Origin: Candidatus Kapaibacterium sp. | GTDB lineage: Bacteria > Bacteroidota > Ignavibacteria > Kapaibacteriales > UBA2268 | Direction of reading: 5' to 3' | NCBI GenBank assembly: GCA_938031175.1 | Contig: CALHGZ010000005.1 | Location: 1 to 64,000, forward strand | DNA: 64,000 nt | Shown: piece after piece, positions 56,901 to 64,000 of the stretch | Layout of the letters: each line of letters opens with the position of its first letter | How positions within the stretch are numbered: position 1 is the first letter of the stretch | The notes under the pieces: model-generated | What the model was told of the DNA's origin: nothing | The model's database searches: none | What the model saw: only the letters and a program-made list of their open reading frames with translations | Program-made: the position numbers and the translations under genes

Positions 56901-57368
56901 CTTACATATATCATAAGGATCAATTGGTGTTGAATATTCGATTTCATATATTCGGTTAATACCAAATTTATCTACTGATTGAATGCCATCACTTGTATAG
57001 GAATTAAAAGGGGTTCGAATTGACTTTATCTTAATACCACTCAAGGATGATTGAATAGTGGATGATGGGAATCCCTTATCGTATTTATCTATATAATATA
57101 ACTTTTTAGTTTTTATATAAATTTTTGATGGCATATAATACTTTTGATCCAATTTGTACATTTTAATGATTTGTGCAGGTGTGAATTTGTTAGGTTCAAC
57201 TTCTTTTCCTGCAATAATTATCTCGTAGCCATTGAATGCAGGTTGGAGGAAAGGTGTAGCCGAAAATTCACTATTTTGTATTTGGCTTCCATATTGAAGA
57301 TATGTTGCACTAAAAAGTGGTTTTACGCTGATTAAATAGATGATAAATATTATGTAGAAGTATCTCAT
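53904..57368 (-). CDS. T9SS-secreted subtilisin-like protease with Ycf48-like repeats
   Basis: A 1154-residue exported protease. A signal peptide (about 1-20) is followed by a prodomain, then an S8 domain with D215 (IVDTGTDTEH), H286 (NSHGTHTAG) and S444 (SGTSMASP). After about residue 640, five Asp-box-like motifs occur (TTNAGLNWS, TTDAGQSWT, TTDRGNTWQ, TQDGGKTWK, TQNLGRTWS), which suggests a beta-propeller of the Ycf48/BNR kind. An ASH/Hydin-like Ig domain follows (about 955-1065). The end is a T9SS type A sorting domain (LYPIPAKDYINIKA ... GIYNIKLF). Inferred to be cleaved and anchored or released at the cell surface. Transcribed after the DUF4397 gene. Confidence 0.92.
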   Translation of the reverse strand: MRYFYIIFIIYLISVKPLFSATYLQYGSQIQNSEFSATPFLQPAFNGYEIIIAGKEVEPNKFTPAQIIKMYKLDQKYYMPSKIYIKTKKLYYIDKYDKGFPSSTIQSSLSGIKIKSIRTPFNSYTSDGIQSVDKFGINRIYEIEYSTPIDPYDICKELVKNPEIEYATPVFIYYPNDFIPNDPMISSQWAVNNIQLPKAWEITKGNKNVLIAIVDTGTDTEHTDLKANLWINPKEIPDNGIDDDGNGKIDDVSGWDFVGDINQNQALAGQYQENNNPRPKYTNNSHGTHTAGCASAVTNNGIGIAGTGFNCRIIPIKCAADDGSVRGIFRGYEGILYAASLGAHFINCSWGGPGYSPVHQDIINQVFEMGSLVITSAGNESLNLDIDNMYPANYVNIMNVGSSNNNNQRSSFSNYGHNITVYAPGHNIYATMPNNQYANQSGTSMASPIAAGVCGLIKSVMKDYTPHKILRQIRSTSDNVMTTDPKLRPILYGRINAYKAVTYNTPGFPDLKVPGVTVSRFTIEGKDHLSDFKQTYINLTLTNYLADVTDLNVKITPLDNFISVSLNNFPAGLLKTDQNKNFDFTVKLLDNNPWFSGFARILLTYESGDYIDYDLLKIPIKIESPNIFAIKYNVPDWANPTWFASVTPDYNTYWCAGRTIFGGTAIRVGGPGGGKNDFFGADPLTAIFAFDASTAYIGTGTANSSGNSIIYKTTNAGLNWSQQSIGGITGFVNDIHFFDTQNGIILGDPKSNKWGIAKTTDAGQSWTQISISNSPIGTENGIAGSSHWIENTGWFGTTIGRVFKTTDRGNTWQAFTVISGNPILKIFFINENDGIAIYSTQFDPSSPRYVASTQDGGKTWKTSVYEFSKLAPDAVHLFSPPRSNEIFVLCSGGQIYKTQNLGRTWSAVLSQQSQGATTGSSSFGEQFFVRVWQSSTNFEYLEFQSIPADAKRQIILITDSTLNFDTVMINNSKSENIEIKNTGEVQIEFSNIEILPQNDTELSEFQFFIAPVKTIYPNKSQKYRIKFTPIKEGIRTAILKFTGIAEGLPLNINLIGYGKDETISVEHEEMNDNLIHLYPIPAKDYINIKAPIANESQVRIEILDIFGKLVADFDHPKFSDKIIIIPINHLSNGIYNIKLFMNKSCYIEKFIKIE

Positions 57369-57392
57369 ATTTTAACCTTGTGTTTTAATTAG

Positions 57393-59366
57393 TTAATATT
57401 CTTGTTGAACTATTACAGTTGTATCGACACCAGCTTTAGCAGTGAAAATAAATGTATAATTAGTACCTATTACTTGTAATAAATCGTCAATTCTGAACAA
57501 AATTTTATTATTAGCTGAGTTTAGGAAATATAAACTTACTTTTCTTTCTTTATTTAATGTAATTACAGAAGAAGCCTTTCCGTATTCCAAATACTCGATT
57601 ATAGGTGGTTTGGTTGTATCATCAGAAATAGTGATTGCTGGATAATCTCTTGAAGCATTAATGAACCGCCTGCGGTAATCGTAAGCTGTTGCGCCCATAC
57701 TGGGGTTTATAAAATCCAATATCTCAATGTTATCAGCTTCGCCGGTTGCAATTAATAATAACCTTTGATTTTTGTCTAAGTTAAGATTTATGGATTTATT
57801 AGAAAGTGTAATGGTATTTGAACCTGTTGGAAGTATTGTCGCAATTGAAACTGAATATGCCATTATTGCATTTTGCAAAATATTCCCAGTCGATATTTTA
57901 AGAGAATTAAAATTTGGGATAGCATTTACTATTTGGACAAAAACTCCCTCAGTAAGAGATTGAATTTGTTTATTTTCATCATTTTCTTCTATTAACGTTA
58001 ATCTGAATTGATTTAATTCATCGGCTTTTACAACTAAGATGTAATCTTTGCCTGGTAAGGTTTGAAATAATCCACTTGTAATGTAATTTGTCGGTTGAGA
58101 TGAACTAAATACTGTTATTGGTAAGATACCGGATTTGATAATATTGATGTTTGAAGTTTTGAAGTATAAAAGATTAGAAGCAATAATCTCACCTGTGGAA
58201 TAATTATTAGTTACATTTTCGACAAATCTTGCTCCTAAGGATATGTTTAATCCATAACTAGCATTAACTGCACTAAAAGCCCTTATGCTGATATCATTTG
58301 ATTCTTTTGCAAATGTTGCTAGCGGTTCGCTAATATATATTTTTTTTGATGGAGGATTATCCGAATCGAAAATGAATAATGAATAATATTGTAAAACTTC
58401 AAGTGAAATGCTATCGACAGCTAATAGTTCCTGTGTTATTGGGTTTATAATTTCAAAAATATCTTTTGTTAAAGTACCACAGGCAGTGATATCTATATAG
58501 AAACTAATTGAATTAGGTTCGAATAACCCCAAGTTTGTACCATCCGGTTTTTTATTTATGGCAACTGTTGAGTTGGTAAAGTTTATAATTCTAATATGAG
58601 CATATCTATCAATTAAAATTTTAGCAGGCTTTAGTGCAGAAGTTGATTTATCAGATTGTTCAATAACTGATAATTCCTCTTTTCCATTATCGTCAGCATG
58701 CAAAACCAATAAATACTGAGATGCTCTTTGAAAATTAAATTCATATAAAGCGATGATATTTTCACCATTTAAATCGTTTCTAAGCAGAGTCATAGCGACT
58801 GTACCTGAACGAATTGGAATATTGGGGCTTTGATTTTTATAAGATTGTGGTTGAATTTTAATTTCGCCATTTGGACAACCAAATCTAAAGTAATAATTAG
58901 CACTCGAATCCGGGTAAGCATTGAAAAATTTTATGTAAGAATCGAGGGTTTTAGAAGGGATTGTGTTGATAGTTTGAGCATATAATAATGTATCAACAGG
59001 ACGATGCTTTGAGGCACCAAAATGAGTAGGTAAAGCAATAAAAGTATAAGTTATACCAGGGGCAAAGTTTAATTTTTTGTTGATTGTAATTTCCTCTTTT
59101 CCATCAGCTGTTAAAATAGAGACAAATCCCGAATCTAAAGGTGGATTAATTGCTTGAGATACAGATTTATAAGGTGTTTTGCCTGAATTTTTCCCATCGA
59201 TTGAAATTATACGTTCTTGCTTGTCTGAGGCAAGATTTAAAAGGCGAATATGAACTGTTCCTGCTTGTGAGGGTGGATTAACAAGATTCGGATTTTCCTC
59301 TGCACAGGAAAAAAAAATTAAAATCAGAGAAAAAAATAAATATTTAAATCTTTTTAATTTCGTCAT
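57393..59366 (-). CDS. DUF4397 repeat lipoprotein
   Basis: A 657-residue envelope protein. The signal sequence ends LIFFSCAEE, so Cys21 is a likely lipidation site. The mature part contains repeated DUF4397-like modules, seen by the recurring (V/I)R(L/I)(I/L)N or FINAS starts (VHIRLLNLASD, IKFFNAYPDS, AHIRIINFTNS, IRAFSAVNAS, VQIVNAIPNF, RRFINASRDYPA) and YTFIAL- or YLLVLH-type strands. DUF4397 is a beta-rich domain of unknown function. It is 24 bases upstream of the T9SS protease on the same strand, and the two may be expressed together. Confidence 0.82.
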   Translation of the reverse strand: MTKLKRFKYLFFSLILIFFSCAEENPNLVNPPSQAGTVHIRLLNLASDKQERIISIDGKNSGKTPYKSVSQAINPPLDSGFVSILTADGKEEITINKKLNFAPGITYTFIALPTHFGASKHRPVDTLLYAQTINTIPSKTLDSYIKFFNAYPDSSANYYFRFGCPNGEIKIQPQSYKNQSPNIPIRSGTVAMTLLRNDLNGENIIALYEFNFQRASQYLLVLHADDNGKEELSVIEQSDKSTSALKPAKILIDRYAHIRIINFTNSTVAINKKPDGTNLGLFEPNSISFYIDITACGTLTKDIFEIINPITQELLAVDSISLEVLQYYSLFIFDSDNPPSKKIYISEPLATFAKESNDISIRAFSAVNASYGLNISLGARFVENVTNNYSTGEIIASNLLYFKTSNINIIKSGILPITVFSSSQPTNYITSGLFQTLPGKDYILVVKADELNQFRLTLIEENDENKQIQSLTEGVFVQIVNAIPNFNSLKISTGNILQNAIMAYSVSIATILPTGSNTITLSNKSINLNLDKNQRLLLIATGEADNIEILDFINPSMGATAYDYRRRFINASRDYPAITISDDTTKPPIIEYLEYGKASSVITLNKERKVSLYFLNSANNKILFRIDDLLQVIGTNYTFIFTAKAGVDTTVIVQQEY

Positions 59367-59482
59367 AGTTTTTTTGATAAATTAAAAATTAATCTTTGTT
59401 TTGTTACAAAGTTTAAATTTAATATCTACTGCATTAATAACCATCAAATAAAAATATTAGTAACAAAATTCTAGAATTTAAA

Positions 59483-60565
59483 ATGAGAGAGAAATTAGAA
59501 AAAATAATAGCAAAATACGAACAGCTTGGTGAGAAACTAAATTCTCCAGATGTAGTTAACGATTTATCTAAATATAAATCAATATCAAGGGAAAGGAAAC
59601 AACTTCAGGAATTGGTTGAAGTTGCAAAAATTTATTTAAAAATACTCCATGATATTGACCAAAATAAAGAGTTAATAAATGATCCGACAGTTGATAATGA
59701 ATTGAAAGAGTTAGTACATCAGGACAATGAGGAATTAATAAAAAAACTCGGTCAGGTTGAGGAGAGATTAAAAATTCTTCTGATACCACGTGATCCGAAT
59801 GATTCCAAAAATTGTATTGTTGAAATAAGAGCAGGCACTGGTGGCGATGAAGCAGGCATTTTTGTGGGCGATTTATTCAAAATGTATCAAAGGTATGCAG
59901 AACGAAATAATTGGGAAATTGAAATCATTTCATTCAATGAAAGTGAAATGGGGGGATTTAAAGAAATTATTTTCTCAATGTCAGGTGAAGATGTTTATGG
60001 AAAAATGAAATTTGAAAGTGGAGTTCATCGAGTCCAAAGAGTTCCGGAAACGGAAGCAAGCGGTAGAATACATACATCGGCAGCAACCGTTGCTGTTTTA
60101 CCTGAAGCTGAAGAAGTAGATATAAATATTAATGAAGATGATTTGAGAATTGATATATTTCGCTCTGGTGGTAAGGGGGGGCAAAATGTTAATAAAGTTG
60201 AGACAGCGGTAAGAATAACTCATATTCCGACAGGTATAGTCGTTAGCTGTCAGGAAGAACGTTCGCAATTAAAGAATAGACAAAAGGCAATGAAAGTGCT
60301 CAGAACAAGATTGTACGAGATTGAATTGCAGAAACAACAGGAGGAAATATCATCTACAAGGAGGTCAATGGTTAAGACCGGCGACCGTTCAGAGAAAATA
60401 AGAACTTATAATTATCCTCAAAACAGAGTTACTGACCATCGGCTACAGGGGGAAATCAAGAATTATTCACTACGTGATGTAATTGACGGTGAACTTGACC
60501 CGTTAATTGAAAATTTGAAAATATTAGAGCGAACGGAAAAACTAAATGAAGAAATTCAGATTTAG
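59483..60565 (+). CDS. prfA: Peptide chain release factor 1
   Basis: A 360-residue factor that reads UAA and UAG. The stop-codon recognition tripeptide is P-E-T at 188-190 (PxT, as in RF1 and not the SPF of RF2). The GGQ motif is at 232-234 ([12 protein letters not shown]). The [11 protein letters not shown] stretch is also typical. It overlaps the convergent lipoprotein gene by four bases at the 3' end. Confidence 0.98.
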   Translation: MREKLEKIIAKYEQLGEKLNSPDVVNDLSKYKSISRERKQLQELVEVAKIYLKILHDIDQNKELINDPTVDNELKELVHQDNEELIKKLGQVEERLKILLIPRDPNDSKNCIVEIRAGTGGDEAGIFVGDLFKMYQRYAERNNWEIEIISFNESEMGGFKEIIFSMSGEDVYGKMKFESGVHRVQRVPETEASGRIHTSAATVAVLPEAEEVDININEDDLRIDIFRSGGKGGQNVNKVETAVRITHIPTGIVVSCQEERSQLKNRQKAMKVLRTRLYEIELQKQQEEISSTRRSMVKTGDRSEKIRTYNYPQNRVTDHRLQGEIKNYSLRDVIDGELDPLIENLKILERTEKLNEEIQI

Positions 60566-61257
60566 TCAAGATAGAATCTTACGATACCTTCCAGACGGAA
60601 CGTTTGTAAATTACTTTGTTTAGGTAAATCGGACCAGATATTTGCTTCAATGTATCTTTGGGTTAAAAGTGTTCCATTCATATCTCTTACAAGTTGAATT
60701 GATTGATATATGGAAATTCTGACTCTTGAAGTGTAGTGCGAAAACATTATAGTGTCATTTTCTGATACTACTCTATAAAGTAATTGAGACCACCTTCCAC
60801 TTGTTAGATCACCATTTAATAGATATTCTTGTTTTGTTGCTGAAAGGGAAGGATCAAAAGTAAGTGAATCAACAAGAATTTTAAGAGCAATAATTCTGTC
60901 ATTTCGATTAATATAAGCTCGGTCGGGTAGAGAATTGGCAAATTTCATATCGAGCCAAATAGCCCAGTTACTATTGCTTGTATCCATTTTTGCCTTGATG
61001 GAATACTTATCAATATTCCAGGGAATCATAAAGGCAACTAAAGTATCTCTTCCAATTGGACGTAATTTATAAAATTCATAAAACTTATATTCAATATTTT
61101 TAAAAATGACCAGCTTTTGCAGTGGTGGAGGTGTAATTATTGTATCGTCTGAGATTAATCTTTTTGTATAATTTTTTTCAATACCAAATGAATCTTCGCA
61201 GGAAATATTAAAAAGAGTAATTAAACTCAAAATGCCAAGTATGTAAATTCTATTCAT
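60562..61257 (-). CDS. Uncharacterised lipoprotein of the ECF operon
   Basis: A 231-residue protein with a signal sequence ending LFNISC, so Cys20 is a probable lipidation site. The rest is predicted beta-rich with no recognised family. The central part has repeated polar strands ([36 protein letters not shown]). It is the third gene after the sigma and anti-sigma-like genes, separated by 10 bases, so it may be a target or partner of that regulatory pair. Function is unknown. Confidence 0.7.
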   Translation of the reverse strand: MNRIYILGILSLITLFNISCEDSFGIEKNYTKRLISDDTIITPPPLQKLVIFKNIEYKFYEFYKLRPIGRDTLVAFMIPWNIDKYSIKAKMDTSNSNWAIWLDMKFANSLPDRAYINRNDRIIALKILVDSLTFDPSLSATKQEYLLNGDLTSGRWSQLLYRVVSENDTIMFSHYTSRVRISIYQSIQLVRDMNGTLLTQRYIEANIWSDLPKQSNLQTFRLEGIVRFYLD

Positions 61258-61267
61258 ATCATTTTCT

Positions 61268-62410
61268 TTATAATTTTAATTTGATGCCGTAGATAAAGCC
61301 ATATTTATTGGATAGATACCAATTCTTCTGCTCCTTGAATGCTAAATTGGAAAATTCGAAACCTATAACAAAAGTTGAGAAACTGTATGGGAAAATTTCA
61401 GTTCCCAGCATCAAGGCGCCCACGTATCCAACTTCATTAAATCCAACATTTAGTTCGGAAATGGGTTTAAAATGCTCGAGTATTATAATATCTGGTTGAT
61501 ATTGAAACGTCAACAATATGTTATTGAAATTAGGTTGTTGGGTAATTTCGTAAGTTTTGTTATTTTCTGTTATTCTGAAATTTTGTAAATAATTATCTCT
61601 TCTATAAGTTAGACCTAAAACAACTTCATTGCTTAAATTATATAGTAATCCAATTGATAGATTATTGAAATTCTGATATTTTTCGGGGTGTATAATTGTT
61701 TTTGTATTATACCAATTAGTGTGTCCATTGATTTGGATTGTGAATCCTAAGGTTTGGTCATTTTTCATTAATTCAGGCTTAATAAGTTCATTTCTAATAA
61801 GACTATTATCGGAATTTAGAGTAAATATATGAGATATTGGAATGTTTTTTAATACAGGTTCAATATTTTTATGAATACTTTCGTTGTATTCTTCTTTTTC
61901 AATATTATCAACATTATGCTGGTTTACATCAACACTATTATTAGTTGTTTTAAAGAGGTCTTTAATTGTATTTTGTGTGAATTGTGGTATATCGGATATA
62001 TATTTTTTTTCAATGTAGATAGTATCGACTTTTGTTGCAATTGATTGTAGATTTGGATTTTTATCATCCCTTGGTATTATCATCATCAGAATTGCAGTGG
62101 TTAATGCTGCTAAAAATCCAACAGAGAGATAACCGGATAATTTATTCCAAGTCAAGATTCTTTTTTGTGGAATTGGAATTGATGATGATTGATTGAGTGT
62201 AAAACCGAGTGAACTAAAGATTTTGTTTTCTGATTCCTTTGAAGGCTGGAAAGCAGAAAAATCAGATTTGACAGCAGTTTTAATAGCAACCATCTGTTTT
62301 AATTCTCTCCTCAATTCATCATTCGATGCAAGAGCTATGAAAAGTTGCTGTTCATTCTGTTGTTCTAATGAACCATCAAGAAAATCATGTAATAATTGAT
62401 TGTAATCCAT
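61268..62410 (-). CDS. Anti-sigma-like one-pass protein with C-terminal barrel-like domain
   Basis: A 380-residue protein. The first 85 residues are helical and polar (YNQLLHDFLDGSLEQQNEQQ, LRRELKQMVAIKT), like the sigma-binding part of anti-sigma factors but without a zinc motif. A single transmembrane helix lies at about 92-112. A periplasmic linker of some 100 residues follows. The last 150 or so residues show alternating amphipathic strands resembling a small outer-membrane barrel and end GFIYGIKLKL. It directly follows the ECF sigma gene (4 bases). I infer it controls that sigma factor; the barrel domain is a pattern-based suggestion. Confidence 0.68.
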   Translation of the reverse strand: MDYNQLLHDFLDGSLEQQNEQQLFIALASNDELRRELKQMVAIKTAVKSDFSAFQPSKESENKIFSSLGFTLNQSSSIPIPQKRILTWNKLSGYLSVGFLAALTTAILMMIIPRDDKNPNLQSIATKVDTIYIEKKYISDIPQFTQNTIKDLFKTTNNSVDVNQHNVDNIEKEEYNESIHKNIEPVLKNIPISHIFTLNSDNSLIRNELIKPELMKNDQTLGFTIQINGHTNWYNTKTIIHPEKYQNFNNLSIGLLYNLSNEVVLGLTYRRDNYLQNFRITENNKTYEITQQPNFNNILLTFQYQPDIIILEHFKPISELNVGFNEVGYVGALMLGTEIFPYSFSTFVIGFEFSNLAFKEQKNWYLSNKYGFIYGIKLKL

Positions 62411-62414
62411 TTTA

Positions 62415-62990
62415 TTACCTTTGTTTAGATTCCGTTATTTCTTTTAAATATGGAGATAAAATATTTTTAATTTTTTGTTTAGCTCTAAATACGCGTGTTT
62501 TTGCATTGATCTCAGAAATATTACAGATTTCAGCAATCTCAGGATAAGATAAATCGTTGTATTCTCTCAAAATAAAAGCTTCGCGATAATCAAATTCAAT
62601 TAAATTAAGAGCGAGATTAATCAATTCGAGTAATTCTTTACGTTCATAATTTTGATTCGCCTGGACATTAATTTGATAATTTTCTATCGGCAGAAATTCT
62701 TTGCGATTCCTTTTTTGATTTAAGCATAAATTCCTGGCTATTTTCAACAGAAATCCAAGAATATTGTTAGAATTGTGATCAGGTTTGACATTTTTGTAAA
62801 ACCTAATGAATGTTTCCTGGAAAACGTCTTCAGCATCTTGTTTATTGTTAAGCACCTTCATACAATAAGCATTAACGATAGGTGAATATCTTTTATATAT
62901 TACATTAAATGCTGATTCAGCTTGTTTTTGATTTTCTCTCAAAAGCTTTACTAAATCACTATCCGGCATTGATTCGTAATTATTATCCAT
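62415..62990 (-). CDS. ECF-type RNA polymerase sigma factor
   Basis: A 191-residue sigma-70 family protein with only regions 2 and 4. Region 2 includes VLNNKQDAEDVFQETFIRFYKN, and region 4 includes REAFILREYNDLSYPEIAEI with a helix-turn-helix ending SEINAKTRVFRAKQKI. It is the first gene of a three-gene operon with its likely anti-sigma factor and a lipoprotein. It would respond to envelope conditions, as most paired ECF factors do. Confidence 0.93.
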   Translation of the reverse strand: MDNNYESMPDSDLVKLLRENQKQAESAFNVIYKRYSPIVNAYCMKVLNNKQDAEDVFQETFIRFYKNVKPDHNSNNILGFLLKIARNLCLNQKRNRKEFLPIENYQINVQANQNYERKELLELINLALNLIEFDYREAFILREYNDLSYPEIAEICNISEINAKTRVFRAKQKIKNILSPYLKEITESKQR

Positions 62991-63181
62991 TATTACAGCT
63001 TATTACTTTAATCTCAAATAATATACACATTAAATGAAATTTTGATGCAAATATTCTTGAACTGAATTTTTAGTTGCAACCTTAGGAATTTTTATGTGTA
63101 TATTCAATTGGAACAAAAATCAATTTTGAAATCGGTGCCAAAAAATAAAAATTAATTATTAACAAAATTTATGGTGTTATT

Positions 63182-64000
63182 ATGAAAAAATCCAAATTAA
63201 AATTAGGGTCGGTATTGCTTTTCTTAATATTGAATTTAATCCTTGATTCAACCGCCTTCTCACGGGACAAAATCGAAATTATAAGTGTTGACTATCCCAA
63301 TGACAGATTGAAAATTGAGTTTAACTATCATGGTAAAATTGAAGATATAGAAGGACTGCAATTTTATTTATCGAGCGGCATAAGCAATGACCTCAGCGAA
63401 TTTAAGCTGATTGCAGATATCAAAATTAATAACGATTCAATAATATTATTCAAAAACAACAAATCCTATGTTATCTCAATCAAGTTTCAAAATATTGATT
63501 TAGAAACGGGTGTCTATACTTTATTTATGCAAAGTTATATTGGCAGGGCTATAATAGGTACATCTAATTACTTTGTCTTCAGATCAAGCAAACAAAGTAA
63601 CAAAACTGTTAAATTTATATCTACACCTGATAAATATGCCTATGTTGGCGAGGAGTATGTTTACACAGCACGTGCTGAGTCTGAAAATAATGAACTTATA
63701 ATTTATGAACTTGTTCATAGTGATGCCAAGGTTGATTTTGACAGAAATACCGGTGTTTTTAAATGGATACCAGAAGATATTGGAAGATATAGATTTGTAA
63801 TTAGAGCATTTGTGCCAAATAAACCGAGCAATTCAGTAATCCAAGATTTCGAAATAATTGTATTTTACTGCAATGAACCTGCAACACTTAATCTTAAAGT
63901 ATATAACAATTTAGACAAACCTGTTGAAACCGCCTTCGCTCAGTTATTCTCAGTGGATAATTCCTCAAATAAATTTAGAAAAATTATTTATGACGCAATA
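63182..64000 (+). CDS. Secreted Ig-like domain protein, 3' end outside window
   Basis: An open frame runs from ATG 63182 to the window edge, giving 273 codons without a stop. It starts MKKSKLKLGSVLLFLILNL, a signal peptide ending near TAFS. Residues about 145-210 resemble a cadherin-like or putative-Ig (He_PIG) module: FISTPDKYAYVGEEYVYTA, then VDFDRNTGVFKWIPEDIGRY. It is probably a large surface or secreted protein, possibly with a T9SS tail beyond the edge. It is divergent from the ECF operon with about 190 bases between them. Confidence 0.75.
   Translation, partial: MKKSKLKLGSVLLFLILNLILDSTAFSRDKIEIISVDYPNDRLKIEFNYHGKIEDIEGLQFYLSSGISNDLSEFKLIADIKINNDSIILFKNNKSYVISIKFQNIDLETGVYTLFMQSYIGRAIIGTSNYFVFRSSKQSNKTVKFISTPDKYAYVGEEYVYTARAESENNELIIYELVHSDAKVDFDRNTGVFKWIPEDIGRYRFVIRAFVPNKPSNSVIQDFEIIVFYCNEPATLNLKVYNNLDKPVETAFAQLFSVDNSSNKFRKIIYDAI

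Overview
The window is an AT-rich bacterial chromosome segment. Its gene content points to the Bacteroidota/Chlorobiota superphylum, most likely a flagellated Ignavibacteria- or Kapabacteria-like lineage. The evidence is a subtilase with a type IX secretion (T9SS) C-terminal sorting domain, a DUF4397 lipoprotein, an ECF sigma factor paired with a one-pass anti-sigma-like protein, many starts with weak Shine-Dalgarno sequences, and a complete flagellar export gate with two flagellins. The lineage is inferred from content only; no 16S rRNA gene is present.

Layout: (1) 1-5.6 kb is an accessory/defence segment: small palindromic repeats, a DUF3800 gene, a decayed fragment of a type IIG enzyme, and a full-length type IIG restriction-modification gene, ending at a tRNA-Ser(UGA) on the same strand. 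(2) 6-10.4 kb carries an atypical SDR gene and the ftsQ-ftsA-ftsZ division cluster. (3) 10.4-16.3 kb is a five-gene minus-strand operon: three related secreted beta-strand proteins, a PapD-like periplasmic chaperone, and a 1057-residue outer-membrane usher-like protein fused to an OmpA peptidoglycan-binding domain. I read it as a non-canonical chaperone-usher surface fibre system, and it is the most novel item here. A 1.16-kb gene-free region with several inverted repeats separates it from a divergent LuxR-type regulator. (4) 18-25.5 kb holds sppA, an LCP-family gene with sixA, rplU-rpmA, clpP-clpX and a lone J-domain gene. (5) 25.5-30.7 kb is the flagellar export gate operon fliP-fliQ-fliR-flhB-flhA. 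(6) 30.8-38 kb holds an outer-membrane barrel, a NIF3-like gene, a zinc-ribbon coiled-coil gene, the RNase P RNA, an HPt gene, a TolB/LpoB-like secreted protein, hydE, a gerW-DUF2953 pair and a hybrid response regulator/histidine kinase.

(7) 38-46 kb carries dnaB, a yebC family gene, ruvC-ruvA, a HisA-like protein that has lost its catalytic residues, and nuoG-nuoH-nuoI. (8) 46-64 kb carries an M2-type peptidase, two tandem flagellins behind a structured leader, polA, purN, a T9SS subtilase with a DUF4397 lipoprotein, prfA, an ECF sigma/anti-sigma/lipoprotein operon, and the start of a secreted Ig-like protein cut by the window end.

Functionally the window combines housekeeping (division, replication, repair, translation, proteolysis, respiration) with three surface systems: flagella, T9SS cargo and the chaperone-usher-like fibre. 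The strongest leads are the OmpA-fused usher operon, the HisA-like pseudoenzyme next to ruvCA, the structured flagellin leader, and the possible AUA start of fliP.
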